A stretch of DNA of 64,000 nt from contig JAEUHH010000007.1 in the NCBI GenBank assembly GCA_016795505.1, forward strand, positions 29,968 to 93,967. The letters run 5' to 3'. The notes under the pieces are model-generated. The model had not been told where the DNA came from and made no database searches. It was given only the letters and a program-made list of their open reading frames with translations. Below, piece by piece: positions 19,497 to 29,761 of the stretch (the stretch's first letter is position 1; each line of letters begins with the position of its first letter). The translations under genes and the position numbers were made by a program. The stretch comes from Verrucomicrobiales bacterium. GTDB lineage: Bacteria > Verrucomicrobiota > Verrucomicrobiia > Verrucomicrobiales > DEV007.

Positions 19497-20519
19497 ATGA
19501 ATCCTCGATCATTCCTCCTCTCGCTGCTTTTGTCCGCGATGGCTCCCGCTTTGCTCGCGCAAGGACCGGGCCAGGAAGGTGCCTTTGCCGGGAAACGGGT
19601 GCTCTTTATCGGCATCGACGGTTGCCGTGCGGATGCGGTGACGGCGGCGATGGAACGCGGGCTGGCTCCACAACTGAAAATGCTCTGCGAGGGCGACAAC
19701 GGCCTCCTCACGCTGAAATGCTACGCCGGGGGCGAACTTGGCACACCGACGCATCAGCGGACAGTCAGCGGTCCCGGCTGGACGAGCCTGCTCACGGGCG
19801 TGTGGGTGGACCGGCACCGCGTGAAGGACAATCAATTTCTCGGCGGACGGTTTCAGACCTACGCGCACTTCATGCGGCGGATCAAGGAAGTGCAGCCCCG
19901 GTCCTTTTGCGCCTCCTTTGTCGACTGGCCGCCGATCCATGACTTCATCGCCGATGCATCGCGGGTGGGAAGCGATGAATTCCTCGATGTGAAGTTCACC
20001 CGTGCGCCGGATGCCAAGCGGCACTTCATCGACAACCCGGAAAAGGACATCGAGGTGCGTGACGCGGCGCTGAAGACCCTGCGTGAGCAGGATCCCGACG
20101 CCATGTTCGTCTATTTCGGCTCCGTGGATGAGTTCGGCCACGGCGCCATCGACGAGCGTGGCAGTTTCTCACCCGAAAACATCATCTACCTCAACGCGAT
20201 CAGCCATGTGGACTCCCACGTCGGCGAGCTGGTCCGGGCGATGCGGGCGCGACCGAGATTTGCCGAAGAAGACTGGCTGGTGCTCATTACCACCGATCAT
20301 GGAGGTCGTGGCAACTCCCACGGCGGCGACAGCGACGTGGAGCGGAACATCTGGCTCATCGCGAACGGCCCGACACTGCCACGCGAGCGTCTCCTCGACG
20401 CACCGGTGCCGCAGACAGCGCTGGTGCCGATGATCTACGCGCATCTCGGCATAACCCCAAAGCCGGAGTGGACGCCGGAGCCACCCAAGCCTCCAGTCGG
20501 CGCCGAGCCGAAGAAGTAG
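19497..20519 (+). CDS. Secreted alkaline phosphatase-superfamily phosphodiesterase/nucleotide pyrophosphatase
   Basis: A 340-aa enzyme with signal peptide (FLLSLLLSAMAPALLA). Alkaline-phosphatase-fold metal motifs are present: LFIGIDGCRAD (first Asp), SGPGWTSLLTG (nucleophile region), SVDEFGH (Asp and His) and LITTDHGGRG (Asp-His). This pattern fits type I phosphodiesterase/nucleotide pyrophosphatases rather than sulfatases, as there is no Cys in a CxPxR context. It sits between a ceramidase-like and a propeller-like gene in one short-gap operon, suggesting joint breakdown of a phosphate-bearing lipid or glycan (inference). Confidence 0.85.
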   Translation: MNPRSFLLSLLLSAMAPALLAQGPGQEGAFAGKRVLFIGIDGCRADAVTAAMERGLAPQLKMLCEGDNGLLTLKCYAGGELGTPTHQRTVSGPGWTSLLTGVWVDRHRVKDNQFLGGRFQTYAHFMRRIKEVQPRSFCASFVDWPPIHDFIADASRVGSDEFLDVKFTRAPDAKRHFIDNPEKDIEVRDAALKTLREQDPDAMFVYFGSVDEFGHGAIDERGSFSPENIIYLNAISHVDSHVGELVRAMRARPRFAEEDWLVLITTDHGGRGNSHGGDSDVERNIWLIANGPTLPRERLLDAPVPQTALVPMIYAHLGITPKPEWTPEPPKPPVGAEPKK

Positions 20520-20557
20520 TCGTAAACCAGATTGTCTTTGATTGGAAAACAACCCGA

Positions 20558-21325
20558 ATGAAGTCCCTACCCTACGCTCTGATCGCGCTCGTGCTCGGCG
20601 CTTCTTCCATCTCCGCGACGGAGCCCATCATCTGCCAGGGCGAGGCCAGCGGGCATCTGCAGGGATTCGACTCCGACGGCTCGTTCATCTACTGGTCGAT
20701 GTTCACGAATCTCGTGAAGACCGATTTCACCGGGCGCGTCATTGCCGAGCGGGCGGTCGATCCGCATCACGGCGATTGTTGCGTTCATGACGGCAAGGTC
20801 TATGTGGCGACGCAGAACCGGACGAAGGAGAGGCGCGGCGTCTTCATCAACGTCTATTCATGTGATGACCTCCGGCCCGCGGGGGAGTTTCCGATCAACT
20901 TCTCCTTCGAAGGTGGAGTCGACGGCATCACCTATGCGGACGGCTTCTTCTATATCGGCGAGGGCAAGCCAAAGGATAACGAACAGCCTTTCAACTGGGT
21001 TCACAAGTTCACACCCGACTTCGTCGCCGTCGACAAGATCAAGGTTCCCGGTCAAACGACCTATGGCATTCAGACCATCACCTTTGCCCACGGATTTTTC
21101 TGGCTCGGCACCTACAGCAAAGACCGGACCTACCAGTGCGACCCCGACCTAAAACTGCTCACCCACCACGACGTCGACATCTCCGTCGGCGCCTTTGCCC
21201 TGCCGAAAAGCCCCGGTGGTGAACCCCGCCTGATGGTGGCCAGAAACATCAAGAAGGATAACGGCCGCTGGACGGCATCGGCCGCCCCGGCGATTTTGAA
21301 AGAAGGACGGCTCGTGATGGAATGA
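20558..21325 (+). CDS. Secreted propeller-like protein of unknown function (paralogue 1)
   Basis: A 255-aa secreted protein (signal peptide MKSLPYALIALVLGASSISA; start ATG at 20558). Repeated blade-like patterns such as GHLQGFDSDGSFIYWSMFTNLVKTD, HHGDCCVHDGKVYVAT, DGITYADGFFYIGEG and GIQTITFAHGFFWLGTY suggest a beta-propeller. The same landmarks occur in the protein at 27502-28293 (HLQGICTDDQDAIFWCWTDFLVKTD, NHHGDLCFHDGRVYVAT, GIQTVAYADGAWWFG), so the two are paralogues. Both sit in an operon with a ceramidase-like gene, hinting at a common substrate-binding or lyase role. Confidence 0.75.
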   Translation: MKSLPYALIALVLGASSISATEPIICQGEASGHLQGFDSDGSFIYWSMFTNLVKTDFTGRVIAERAVDPHHGDCCVHDGKVYVATQNRTKERRGVFINVYSCDDLRPAGEFPINFSFEGGVDGITYADGFFYIGEGKPKDNEQPFNWVHKFTPDFVAVDKIKVPGQTTYGIQTITFAHGFFWLGTYSKDRTYQCDPDLKLLTHHDVDISVGAFALPKSPGGEPRLMVARNIKKDNGRWTASAAPAILKEGRLVME

Positions 21326-21397
21326 AACGATGAAGTAGGCCGTAGAAGGGATTTCAAGCTGGAGCCTGCCGCCATTCCACGGCCGATCATCGCGCTC

Positions 21398-22675
21398 CTA
21401 CGCAAAGAGCGCTGCAATGGGGCTTCCCTGGTCGGTGATCGGCACGGGGCGGTCGCCGTCGTAGAGATTCTTGCCGTAGTCCACGCCTAGAGCAGCGCAG
21501 ACGGTGGCGAAGAAATCGGGGACACTCACGGGATTGGAGACGATTTTTTTCCCGATGTCATCGGTCTCGCCCCAGGCACCGCAGTGCTTCAGGCCTCCCC
21601 CTGCTAGAACGCAGGCGAAGGCGCTACCCTGATGCCCGCGCCCGCCGCCACTGTCGAACTCCGGCGGCCTGCCGAATTCTGTAGTGACCATGATGAGCGT
21701 TTTATCGAGCAATTTCTTGGCCTCCAAATCGCGGATCAAGGCGGCCATGGCGGTGTCGAGTTCGCGAATCAGCTCGTGTTGCTTGAGAATGGCCTCCTTG
21801 TGGGCATCCCAGCCGGCTCCATTAATGAAGTTCAGGTTGTGGGAGACTTCGATGAAGCGCACCCCGCGCTCGACCAGGCGGCGGCTGAGCAGGCAGCGCT
21901 GTCCGAACTCCCCACCATATTCATTGCGCAAGCCCGCGGGCTCCGAGTCGAGCTGAAACGCGCGATTGAAGGCTGGCCCGCTCAGTTTCAAACTTTGCGC
22001 GATGGCGGCGTCGTAGCTTTGCAATTGGCGGTCGTTGGTCTGTCCGGCACTGGCCTGAAGGGCGGTGAGATAGCGTTCGCGTCGTTCCTGACGCTTCATC
22101 GTGATGCCCGGAGGCAGTGAAAGCCCCGCCGGTCCGCGGGCGGTGTCGGTCAGGTAAAGGTAGCCGGACTGAGCACCGAGAAATCCGGGGCCGCGCGTGA
22201 CATTCGGATAACCGATCAGGACATAGGGCGGAGCCTCCTCGGCGGCGGCTCCTCGCTCGTGGGCGATGATGGAGCCGATGGAGGGGTAGCCGATCGTGCC
22301 ACTGATCGCCCGCCCGGTGTGCATGCGGTTGGTGGCGGCGGCATGCTCGTCGATGACGTCGTGATTCACCGTCCGCACCGCCGTCACACGATCCATGAGC
22401 GGGGCCACCTTGGACAAATGCTCGCAGACCCGCACACCGGGGACTGCCGTATCGATGGATGGGTAGTAGGAGCCGGGCTTGTTCGTTTTCGGGTCACCCA
22501 GAAGCTTGGGGTCAAAGGTGTCCGTCTGTCCCATGCCACCGCCAAGCCAGATGGAGATGACGTGCTCCGCTTTTCCGCGAATCGGCTTGGAATCCGGCTC
22601 GGCGAACAGCGAACCCGGCAAGGCAAGGCCGCCGCCCAAGGATGCACTGGTTTGGAGAAAGCGTCTGCGGTTCAT
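21398..22675 (-). CDS. DUF1501 domain-containing protein, Tat-exported
   Basis: A 425-aa DUF1501 protein, an alkaline-phosphatase-fold family abundant in Planctomycetes and Verrucomicrobia and nearly always next to a DUF1549/DUF1553 gene, as here. The start [16 protein letters not shown] at 22675 gives a Tat leader. Typical segments: [52 protein letters not shown] and [20 protein letters not shown], the last resembling the metal-binding C-terminal part of sulfatase-like enzymes. Biochemical activity is unknown. The stop of the upstream DUF1553 gene (22710) is 34 bp before this start. Confidence 0.92.
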   Translation of the reverse strand: MNRRRFLQTSASLGGGLALPGSLFAEPDSKPIRGKAEHVISIWLGGGMGQTDTFDPKLLGDPKTNKPGSYYPSIDTAVPGVRVCEHLSKVAPLMDRVTAVRTVNHDVIDEHAAATNRMHTGRAISGTIGYPSIGSIIAHERGAAAEEAPPYVLIGYPNVTRGPGFLGAQSGYLYLTDTARGPAGLSLPPGITMKRQERRERYLTALQASAGQTNDRQLQSYDAAIAQSLKLSGPAFNRAFQLDSEPAGLRNEYGGEFGQRCLLSRRLVERGVRFIEVSHNLNFINGAGWDAHKEAILKQHELIRELDTAMAALIRDLEAKKLLDKTLIMVTTEFGRPPEFDSGGGRGHQGSAFACVLAGGGLKHCGAWGETDDIGKKIVSNPVSVPDFFATVCAALGVDYGKNLYDGDRPVPITDQGSPIAALFA

Positions 22676-22709
22676 GAAAGCGGTATTGGCGGGTTGGCAG
22701 GCATCGGGT

Positions 22710-25700
22710 TCAAGGCATCCAAACAAAGTCGCGATGGGTGATGAGGCTCCAAACAATATCCTCATAAACCTCTCTCCATTCCGGTTGAAGTCGCGGATCG
22801 GGGCTGGGGCCTTGTTGCACCCGGTTTTCGATCTCCTGCTGGATGGTGTTGGCGTCTGGTATCACATGGTTGAGCCAGGTGACGAGGCGGAGCGGTTGCT
22901 GCGGAGCGGGCTCCACGATTTGATCCTGCGGAGTGAGCCGTGTTTCAAAGCCGGAGCGCAAGTCCGGAAGGAACGAGTCTCGCTCAGTGGGCAGCGGCTT
23001 GCGGCTGAGAAAACGGAGGAATAACTGCTCCAGCAATACCTCAGGCGACCCGGCCTCGACCGCCAAATCAGCCAGTTCCGACTTCCAGGAGGCCCGGGAC
23101 AGGGATTGGGTGAGGGTGCCGTTTTCCAGGATGCCGGGCTGCAAGACATTGGATTCGATATCGCGGACAAAGACGGGCTTTTGACGGGCACCGTTCCAGC
23201 CAAAAGCCTCCAGAACATTCACCACGGCCTGCGCACGCGGCAGGGCGAGGCTGGGACGGTCGCGTTCGTTGTTGAGGCTGGCGAACATCCACGCTCGACG
23301 CGGAAGACCGAGATCCTGACGCGATTGCAGAGTCTTCGAACCGTCGTGAACGAAGGTCATGGGTTCGGAATCGATGGCAGCACCGGCGGCCGCATGGAGT
23401 GAGTCCACGATCTGCTCGGCGGTGAGACGCCGCCGCCCCGGCGCATGGAAAAAGCGCTCTTCAGGGCCGGCGGCAGCCCGATTCTCCGTGCCGGCCTCAC
23501 GCTGGTAAGCCTGCGAGGTGACGATGAGCCGGATGACGTGCCGGACATCGTAGTCCGCGGTCAGCAGTTCGTTGGCAAGCCAGTCCAGCAACTCGGGATG
23601 GCTGGCCTCCTGCCCTTCCCAATCGTGAACCGGCTCCACAATTCCCGCTCCCATGAGCCGTCTCCAGATGCGGTTCACCATGACACGGGGGAAGCGGCGA
23701 TTCTCCGGCGAGGTGATCAGGGCTGCGAGGCGCTCACGGGTATCCTTCGGATCTTCGACCATCGCATCGAGACCTGCATTGTCCGCCGCACTGGTCAGGG
23801 CGGCAAAGGGCCAGACCGGCGACACGGTCTCGTCCGGCTTCAGCGTGACGCGGATCAAGGACTCACGGGTCTTTTTTTCAAAGAACGCGGCAGGCACACG
23901 GCTGGTTTTCGGCACCGTCACCGTCTTGCGCTCCAGCATCGCGGCGAGGGAATAGAGATCACGCTGTGTGGTCGAGTGATAGGGTGAGTCATGACAGCGC
24001 GCGCACTGCAACTCCACGCCGAGAAACGCCGATGCCACAATGTGGCCCTTCGTCGCGAATGGCGCATCATTCTCCGCCGCCTGCGCAAACCCGGCGCTGC
24101 CTCCGTGCGCGGCATCTCCCCGCATCATGAGCAGTTCCGTCACCATACGGTCGAGCGCCTTGCCATCGCGCAGGGAATCGAACAGAAACCAGCGGAACGG
24201 GCCAGTGCTGTTGAGGGAGGCATTGATCAGTGTGGGATTCTCCGCCAGCGCATCCAGCCATTCGCCCATCGCATGATCCGCGCAGCGTTCATCGGCGAGG
24301 AGGCGATCGATTAGCTTCGTGCGTTTGTCAGAATCGGAGTCCGCGAGAAAGGCGCTGACCTCTTCCGCGGCAGGCGGCAGGCCGATGATGTCGAGATAAA
24401 GGCGGCGGAGAAAGGCCGCATCGGAGGTGATTGGCGTTTTAGCGAGTTTGGATGCATCCACGGGTGGTGAAGGCCATGGAGCACCGTCGCGAATCCACGA
24501 TTCCAACCGCGCGATCTGCTCTTTGGTCAAACGATCACCCGTGGGCGGCATGACGGTGTCTTCGTCATCGGAGCGAACACGTTTGAGCAGCTCACTGGCT
24601 GCGGGATCACCCGGGATGATCGCGGCCAGCTCCGAGTCACCCGCCCGCAGCGCCGCCTCGCGGGCATTCAGTTTCAGTCCGCCCTTATCTTTCTCCCCGT
24701 GGCAACGGAAGCACTGCTCACGCAGGATCGGCAGCACCTCAACGTGGAAGGATTTGGCCGCCGCCGAGGTGGTCGCGCTCGTCGCAAGCGCCGCCTCGAT
24801 CTTCGCATTGATGAAGGCATCCACCGGATGACCCGGGCGCGGCGGTTGGGGCGCAGGGTGCTGCTTCACCCAGGTCCTGGCGATGGCATGTCGCTTCTGC
24901 CAGAACGAATCGCGGGACTTCGCGGCTTCGCGTCGGTTTGTATCGTCAAGACGGGCCAACGTGGCTTCGATCTCAGCGAGCGCAGGCTCGACCTGCGCAT
25001 CAGTCAAGGGAAGCTCCTCCTTGCCGGCGGCACGCAGGATCGAGAATGCATCACCCCCAGCTGACTCGATGGCGACACAAACTTCGCCCGTCTCCGTGCG
25101 CATGTTTTTCCCTCCGACGATCAACTCCAACACCACTCGCGAAGAGGTTTGCCGAGGCGGAGTCGTCACCGATCCGAAGACTTCCTGTTGCTTGTAGCCC
25201 TTCACCCGCACGCCGGGGTGGGGCGGCTCGGCCAGCGGCGTGAGCGGATCAAAACCATTCTCTCCGTTGGCGACGGCTGGTCTGGTTTCGGCGATCAATT
25301 GGCCATCCACCCATAGCCGGGCGAGACCACGGGTGCGCAGCAACAGGCGGCGTGATCCCTCCGGTAGATTCACGTCAGCCGCCACGCGCAACAGCACGGG
25401 TGCCGTCCAACTCGAACGGATGCCCCAGTCATCATAACGCACCGGCATGCGCGGCAGAAGAAAGGCGTCACCCAACCAGCGCAGCCTTTCCTTCGGATTC
25501 TCCAGAGAATTCGGCCAACGGTCGGAGGCCCCGAGGCCCTCGTTGACCTGCACGAGCACGGTGCCCTTCTCGATTCGTCCCATCTCCGGCATCTTCGCCA
25601 CTTCGGGGAGCACCACCTGTGGACCATCTTTACGCCGGCAATGTTTTGCAATCTCCGCATCGCTCAGCGCACGGCGATGGATCGCCACGCCGTCCAGCAA

Positions 25701-26420
25701 TCCCGTCAGGCTGTTGCCGGCGCTCCCGCCCAGCGACGAGCCGATCCAGACGTCGTCATCATCCACCACGGGAGCCTTCGTCGTGGCCCCGTCCACACTC
25801 CAGTCCCCATCGGTGGCCACGCCGTCGATCCATCCGCGCATCGTCTCCGGCCTACCAAACTCATAAGCCACCGCCACATGATGCCAGCCCGTCTTGATCT
25901 GAAAAGAAGCCGTCGAGTTCCAGAGATGCCAGGTGTTTCCACCACCGGGCGCGGGAGCGCTAGCAAAGAGAAAGCTCAGATGCGCCAGCCCCTCGCCCCC
26001 GCCGATGACCCGCAGCGACCAGTTCTGATTGTGGCGGGCGAAGTGCGGCGAGTTCGTGCGGCCCTTTCCGATCAAATAGACCGGCTGGCCGGGGCTGATC
26101 TCGTCCACCCTCACCCAGGCCTCCAGCGTGATGGCATCGCCATTCGTGAAATCGAACGGACTGTGCGGCCCGGTATCCTTGATTTCGTATCGCGAGCCCT
26201 TTCCCCGGAACTGGATCGCGGTGTTGTTCGCCTCGAGATCCGGAAACTCCGGCGGGCGCGGCCCGGCCTGATCGCGCACCACGTTGCCGACGGCAATCAA
26301 CGGCGCGGATTCCTCCTGTCCAAAATCCAGTTGCAACACCGGCTTGGCATCATCGGCAAGAAGTCCGATCGCCATGCTCTGGAAGAGGGCGGACAGCGCC
26401 AGCGTGGCTCTCAAGGTCAT
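22710..26420 (-). CDS. LamG - cytochrome c - DUF1549 - DUF1553 protein (PSD1 family)
   Basis: A 1236-aa secreted multidomain protein. After a signal peptide ([20 protein letters not shown]) come: a concanavalin/LamG domain (about 50-275, [30 protein letters not shown]); a carbohydrate-binding-like beta region with WVDGQL; a planctomycete cytochrome c domain with heme motif CFRCHG and [15 protein letters not shown]1549 ([32 protein letters not shown], a second CxxCH); and DUF1553 ([18 protein letters not shown] to the C-terminus). It overlaps the start of DUF1553 partners as ATGA with the aldolase gene. These proteins are thought to be periplasmic or surface redox/binding components of polymer use; function is unproven. 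Confidence 0.92.
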   Translation of the reverse strand: MTLRATLALSALFQSMAIGLLADDAKPVLQLDFGQEESAPLIAVGNVVRDQAGPRPPEFPDLEANNTAIQFRGKGSRYEIKDTGPHSPFDFTNGDAITLEAWVRVDEISPGQPVYLIGKGRTNSPHFARHNQNWSLRVIGGGEGLAHLSFLFASAPAPGGGNTWHLWNSTASFQIKTGWHHVAVAYEFGRPETMRGWIDGVATDGDWSVDGATTKAPVVDDDDVWIGSSLGGSAGNSLTGLLDGVAIHRRALSDAEIAKHCRRKDGPQVVLPEVAKMPEMGRIEKGTVLVQVNEGLGASDRWPNSLENPKERLRWLGDAFLLPRMPVRYDDWGIRSSWTAPVLLRVAADVNLPEGSRRLLLRTRGLARLWVDGQLIAETRPAVANGENGFDPLTPLAEPPHPGVRVKGYKQQEVFGSVTTPPRQTSSRVVLELIVGGKNMRTETGEVCVAIESAGGDAFSILRAAGKEELPLTDAQVEPALAEIEATLARLDDTNRREAAKSRDSFWQKRHAIARTWVKQHPAPQPPRPGHPVDAFINAKIEAALATSATTSAAAKSFHVEVLPILREQCFRCHGEKDKGGLKLNAREAALRAGDSELAAIIPGDPAASELLKRVRSDDEDTVMPPTGDRLTKEQIARLESWIRDGAPWPSPPVDASKLAKTPITSDAAFLRRLYLDIIGLPPAAEEVSAFLADSDSDKRTKLIDRLLADERCADHAMGEWLDALAENPTLINASLNSTGPFRWFLFDSLRDGKALDRMVTELLMMRGDAAHGGSAGFAQAAENDAPFATKGHIVASAFLGVELQCARCHDSPYHSTTQRDLYSLAAMLERKTVTVPKTSRVPAAFFEKKTRESLIRVTLKPDETVSPVWPFAALTSAADNAGLDAMVEDPKDTRERLAALITSPENRRFPRVMVNRIWRRLMGAGIVEPVHDWEGQEASHPELLDWLANELLTADYDVRHVIRLIVTSQAYQREAGTENRAAAGPEERFFHAPGRRRLTAEQIVDSLHAAAGAAIDSEPMTFVHDGSKTLQSRQDLGLPRRAWMFASLNNERDRPSLALPRAQAVVNVLEAFGWNGARQKPVFVRDIESNVLQPGILENGTLTQSLSRASWKSELADLAVEAGSPEVLLEQLFLRFLSRKPLPTERDSFLPDLRSGFETRLTPQDQIVEPAPQQPLRLVTWLNHVIPDANTIQQEIENRVQQGPSPDPRLQPEWREVYEDIVWSLITHRDFVWMP

Positions 26421-27148
26421 GCTTTTTCAGGGCGAAATGGTTGAATGACCTTTCGATAGCTCTCGCGCAGGAGCGTGATGTCGGTCTCTATGGCCAGGTG
26501 AGTGAAGCCGAGCGCTTGCAGTTCGGCGAAATCGTCGGCCTGACGACAAAGCAGCCCACAGGCCTTGCCAGCCGCACCGGCCGCTGACGCGACTTCCCTC
26601 AGACAGGCGGCAAAGTCGAGATGGGAACGCTCGGGGTAGGATTGGAGTTGGAGTTTCAGGTCCATCGGGCCGACAAAGAGCACATCCACCCCATCCACCT
26701 CTGCGATGGCACGAGCATTCTGCACACCTTCGATGGTCTCGATCTGGGCGTAGAAAACAGGAGACGGCATGTCGCGATGCAGCCCGTATTGAAAGCCACG
26801 CACCATTCCCGCCAGACCACGATCTCCACGCGGTGGATAGCGCATGGCACGCACGCAGGCCTCTGCTTTCTCTGCGGTGGACACCATCGGCACCATGATG
26901 CCAGCCGCGCCCCAATCGAGCGAACGCGCGATCTGCTCCGGATGCGGAGCGCCGACCCGAACGATGGCGGAGGCATGCCGAATGACCTGAATCTGCGGCA
27001 GCACCGTCGCCTCCGTGCCGCAACCGTGCTCAAGATCAATGAGCAGCCAGTCGAATCCGCTCGCATCGGCAATCTCGGCGACGACAGTCGAGCCTGTTTG
27101 CAGCCAGGATCCAAGCCGGAGGTCGGATTCGGGACGGGCGGTGGTCAT
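26417..27148 (-). CDS. HpcH/HpaI family aldolase
   Basis: A 243-aa class II aldolase of the HpaI/2-dehydro-3-deoxyglucarate aldolase group, cleaving 2-keto-3-deoxy sugar acids or related keto acids to pyruvate and an aldehyde. Motifs: LRLGSWLQTGSTVVAE at the first strand, DWLLIDLEHG (Asp/Glu/His), VRVGAPHPEQIARSLDWGAAGIMVPMV, and AQIETIEGVQNA with the metal-binding Glu followed by DVLFVGPMDL. The start at 27148 (MTTARPESDL) removes an unlikely 90-residue extension running back into the 105-bp repeat. Its TGA overlaps the ATG of the LamG-DUF1553 gene, tying this cytoplasmic enzyme to the secreted proteins. Confidence 0.9.
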   Translation of the reverse strand: MTTARPESDLRLGSWLQTGSTVVAEIADASGFDWLLIDLEHGCGTEATVLPQIQVIRHASAIVRVGAPHPEQIARSLDWGAAGIMVPMVSTAEKAEACVRAMRYPPRGDRGLAGMVRGFQYGLHRDMPSPVFYAQIETIEGVQNARAIAEVDGVDVLFVGPMDLKLQLQSYPERSHLDFAACLREVASAAGAAGKACGLLCRQADDFAELQALGFTHLAIETDITLLRESYRKVIQPFRPEKA

Positions 27149-27501
27149 GAAATGAAACAGGCAGGAGAATGGATCTGAGGATGAAGGCAGCCTTTCATGT
27201 CTTCTACTGCCTGTCATGGGAGCAGCCCCGAAAAAGGGAGGCCCTTCATGTCGTTCGACACGCCCTGGCCGGACCGTGTGGGGATCAATCATCCGGGTGC
27301 AATCTATGCGCTTAGTGGAACCCCACAACCCAATCAAGCGCGGATCGCCGTCGGCATCCTCACGCATTGACGGCTCCCCCGCGACCCCGTATGCCGCCCA
27401 CCTTGCGGGAACGCGATGTGGGATCAAGCTTCCTCAGTCGACTTTCTCTCCCGGTGACTGCCGAAAGAGCCACGCCGCCATTCTGATCCGCCACCCTCCT
27501 G
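27149..27501. other. 353-bp divergent intergenic region
   Basis: Separates the minus-strand aldolase/DUF1553/DUF1501 operon from the plus-strand propeller/ceramidase-like operon. Besides repeat copy B nothing codes convincingly here. Both operons must be driven from it, so the repeat lies in shared promoter space. Confidence 0.6.
27309..27413. repeat. 105-bp dispersed intergenic repeat, copy B
   Basis: Same orientation and same kind of location as copy A (17776-17880): between a minus-strand operon and a plus-strand operon with a ceramidase-like gene. The minus-strand frame is open in both copies ([13 protein letters not shown] versus MREDADGDPRLIG), but the substitutions show no clear codon pattern. 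Confidence 0.8.
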
Positions 27502-28293
27502 ATGAAACCGCTCTTCCTGCTCCCCATCCTCGCCGGACTCGCTTGCGCCCACGGCGCGGAACCCTTTTCTCCCGCCGCCTGTGAAGGCACCTATCCCCGA
27601 CACCTCCAGGGGATCTGCACCGACGACCAGGATGCCATCTTTTGGTGCTGGACCGATTTTCTCGTGAAGACCGACGCGGCCGGCCGCGTCCTCAAGAAGG
27701 TGCCCGTGGCCAATCACCATGGTGACCTCTGCTTTCACGACGGCCGCGTCTATGTGGCCACCAACCTAGGTAAGTTCAACCAGCCCGCGGGCCAGGCGGA
27801 TTCCTGGGTCTTTGTCTATGATGGCGACACGCTCGCCGAACTGGCCAGACATCCCGTGCCGGAGCTCGTCCATGGTGCCGGGGGCATGGCTTTCCATGAC
27901 GGGAAGTTCATCCTCGTCGGAGGCCTCCCGCCCGGGGTGGAGGAAAACTACGCCTACGAGTACGACGGGAATTTCCGCTTCCAGAAACGCCACGTCATCG
28001 CCAGCGGCTACACCCACATGGGCATCCAGACGGTCGCCTATGCCGACGGTGCCTGGTGGTTCGGCTGCTACGGCAAGCCATCGGTGCTGCTGCGCGCGGA
28101 CGAGGACTTCAAAATCACCGGCAAATGGGAGTTCAATGCGTCCGTCGGGATCGCCCCGGCCGGCGATGGTCGTTTCCTCATCGCCGTGAACGAGGCATTG
28201 AAGGATGCCGACGGGAAGACGACGGCTCATAAAGCCCATGTCATCCTCGCCCGTGCCGACCACACGGCCGGGATGACGATCGTGAAGCCGTGA
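27502..28293 (+). CDS. Secreted propeller-like protein of unknown function (paralogue 2)
   Basis: A 263-aa secreted protein (signal peptide MKPLFLLPILAGLACAHG) homologous to 20558-21325. Shared blade landmarks are RHLQGICTDDQDAIFW, FLVKTDAAGRV, HHGDLCFHDGRVYVATN, GAGGMAFHDGKFILVGG and GIQTVAYADGAWWFG. No catalytic motif is obvious. It opens an operon with the ceramidase-like gene (gap 20 bp) and a PVC heme protein, whereas the first paralogue closes its operon, so gene order was shuffled after duplication. Confidence 0.75.
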   Translation: MKPLFLLPILAGLACAHGAEPFSPAACEGTYPRHLQGICTDDQDAIFWCWTDFLVKTDAAGRVLKKVPVANHHGDLCFHDGRVYVATNLGKFNQPAGQADSWVFVYDGDTLAELARHPVPELVHGAGGMAFHDGKFILVGGLPPGVEENYAYEYDGNFRFQKRHVIASGYTHMGIQTVAYADGAWWFGCYGKPSVLLRADEDFKITGKWEFNASVGIAPAGDGRFLIAVNEALKDADGKTTAHKAHVILARADHTAGMTIVKP

Positions 28294-28313
28294 CCCATCG
28301 ATCCTTTCCCCTC

Positions 28314-29726
28314 ATGAAAACACCGCTGATCCTCTGTCTCGCGCTCCTCCCCTTCCTGGCTTCGGCCCAGGACAAGCCCGTCTTCAAAGCCGGAGCCGCC
28401 ACCAGCAACATCACCCCTCCCCTCGGCATGGAGATCGTGGGGAATTTCGCGCCGCGGCCGATCGCGACGAACGTGCATGACGAACTGCATGCGCGATGCC
28501 TCGTCCTCGACGACGGATCGACGAAGCTGATCTTCGTGGTGGCGGACACCATTTCCCTCGCCCGCGATGTCTGGGACGAGGCGAAGAAAAGACTGGAGGC
28601 CGACACCGGGATTCCCGCCTCCCACATGATGTTCTCGGGTACCCACACGCACTCCAGCGTGTCGGCGATTCCGCACCCGGAATCGGGCATCGACTATCGC
28701 AGCCTCGTCATCTCCCGCGTGGTGGATGGCGTGAAACGCGCGCTGAACCGTCTCGAACCGGCCCGCATCGCCTGGGGCACCGGCACGCTGCCGCAGTGGG
28801 TCGGCAACCGCCGCTGGATCCTGAAGGAAGGTGTGACGAATCCGAATCCCTTTGGTGGGAAAGATCGCGTCGTGATGAACCCGGGCAGTTTGCTCATTCC
28901 AAGCTTTGAAGGTCCGGCCGGACCCACGAATCCCGAGGTCTACTGCCTCTCGGTGCAGGCCGTCGACGGGCACCAGATCGCGCTCATGGCCAACTACTGG
29001 CTGCACTACGTGGGCGGCGTGCCGCGCGAGGACTTGTCGGCGGACTACTTCGGTGAATTCTGCCGGCTCGTCGAAGAGGCGCTCGGCGCGCCGTGTGTCG
29101 GCATCCTCGCCAATGGTCCCTGCGGCGACGTCAACAGCAACGACTACAGCGGCAAAACGCCCGCGGTGAAATACGAGCCCTACGAGAAGATCGCCCTCGT
29201 CGCCGGCGACCTGGCGCGCGAGGTCCTGCGCGTCCACGAATCGCTCGCTTATCAGGACTGGGTGCCACTCAGCGCCGCGGCGAAGGATCTGGAGCTCGCC
29301 GTGCGCCGTCCCACCCCTGAACAGATCCAATGGGCCGAGGGCGTGCTCGCCAAGCCAAAGGATGCCGCGCCTGTCCATCGTCTGGAGCAGCCCTACGCCC
29401 AACGCGTCATGGACGCGCACAAAGCGCAGCCCGACACGATCCAAGCAGTCATCCAGGCCTTCCGCATCGGCGATCTCGGCATCACCTCCATCCCCTTCGA
29501 GGTTTTCACCGAAACGGGCCTCGAAATCAAAGCGAAGAGCCCTTTCAAGGACACCTTCACCATCGAGCTCGCCAATGGCAGCCACGGCTATCTGCCCACG
29601 CCGAAGCAACTCGACCTCGGCGGCTACGAAACCTGGCTAGGCACCAATCGCGTCGAGCGCGAAGCCTCCGAAAAGATCACCGCCCTCGCCCTCGAACTGC
29701 TGAGCGATCTCCACGCCGCTCCGTGA
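28314..29726 (+). CDS. Neutral/alkaline ceramidase-like secreted hydrolase (paralogue 2)
   Basis: A 470-aa secreted hydrolase related to 18004-19452. Signal peptide MKTPLILCLALLPFLASAQ; family opening AGAATSNITPPLGMEIVG; zinc-ligand region FSGTHTHSS; HYVGGVPREDLSADYFG and GPCGDVNSNDY in the catalytic domain; C-terminal ITSIPFEVFTETGLEIKAKSP and GYLPTPKQ, aligned with the other copy. The start at 28314 fits the signal peptide; 28290 adds eight residues. The substrate is unknown; co-transcription with a propeller-like protein is conserved between the two blocks. Confidence 0.88.
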   Translation: MKTPLILCLALLPFLASAQDKPVFKAGAATSNITPPLGMEIVGNFAPRPIATNVHDELHARCLVLDDGSTKLIFVVADTISLARDVWDEAKKRLEADTGIPASHMMFSGTHTHSSVSAIPHPESGIDYRSLVISRVVDGVKRALNRLEPARIAWGTGTLPQWVGNRRWILKEGVTNPNPFGGKDRVVMNPGSLLIPSFEGPAGPTNPEVYCLSVQAVDGHQIALMANYWLHYVGGVPREDLSADYFGEFCRLVEEALGAPCVGILANGPCGDVNSNDYSGKTPAVKYEPYEKIALVAGDLAREVLRVHESLAYQDWVPLSAAAKDLELAVRRPTPEQIQWAEGVLAKPKDAAPVHRLEQPYAQRVMDAHKAQPDTIQAVIQAFRIGDLGITSIPFEVFTETGLEIKAKSPFKDTFTIELANGSHGYLPTPKQLDLGGYETWLGTNRVEREASEKITALALELLSDLHAAP

Positions 29727-29761
29727 AAAAGACGCGGATTTTTCACTCCAGCCCTTTGATC

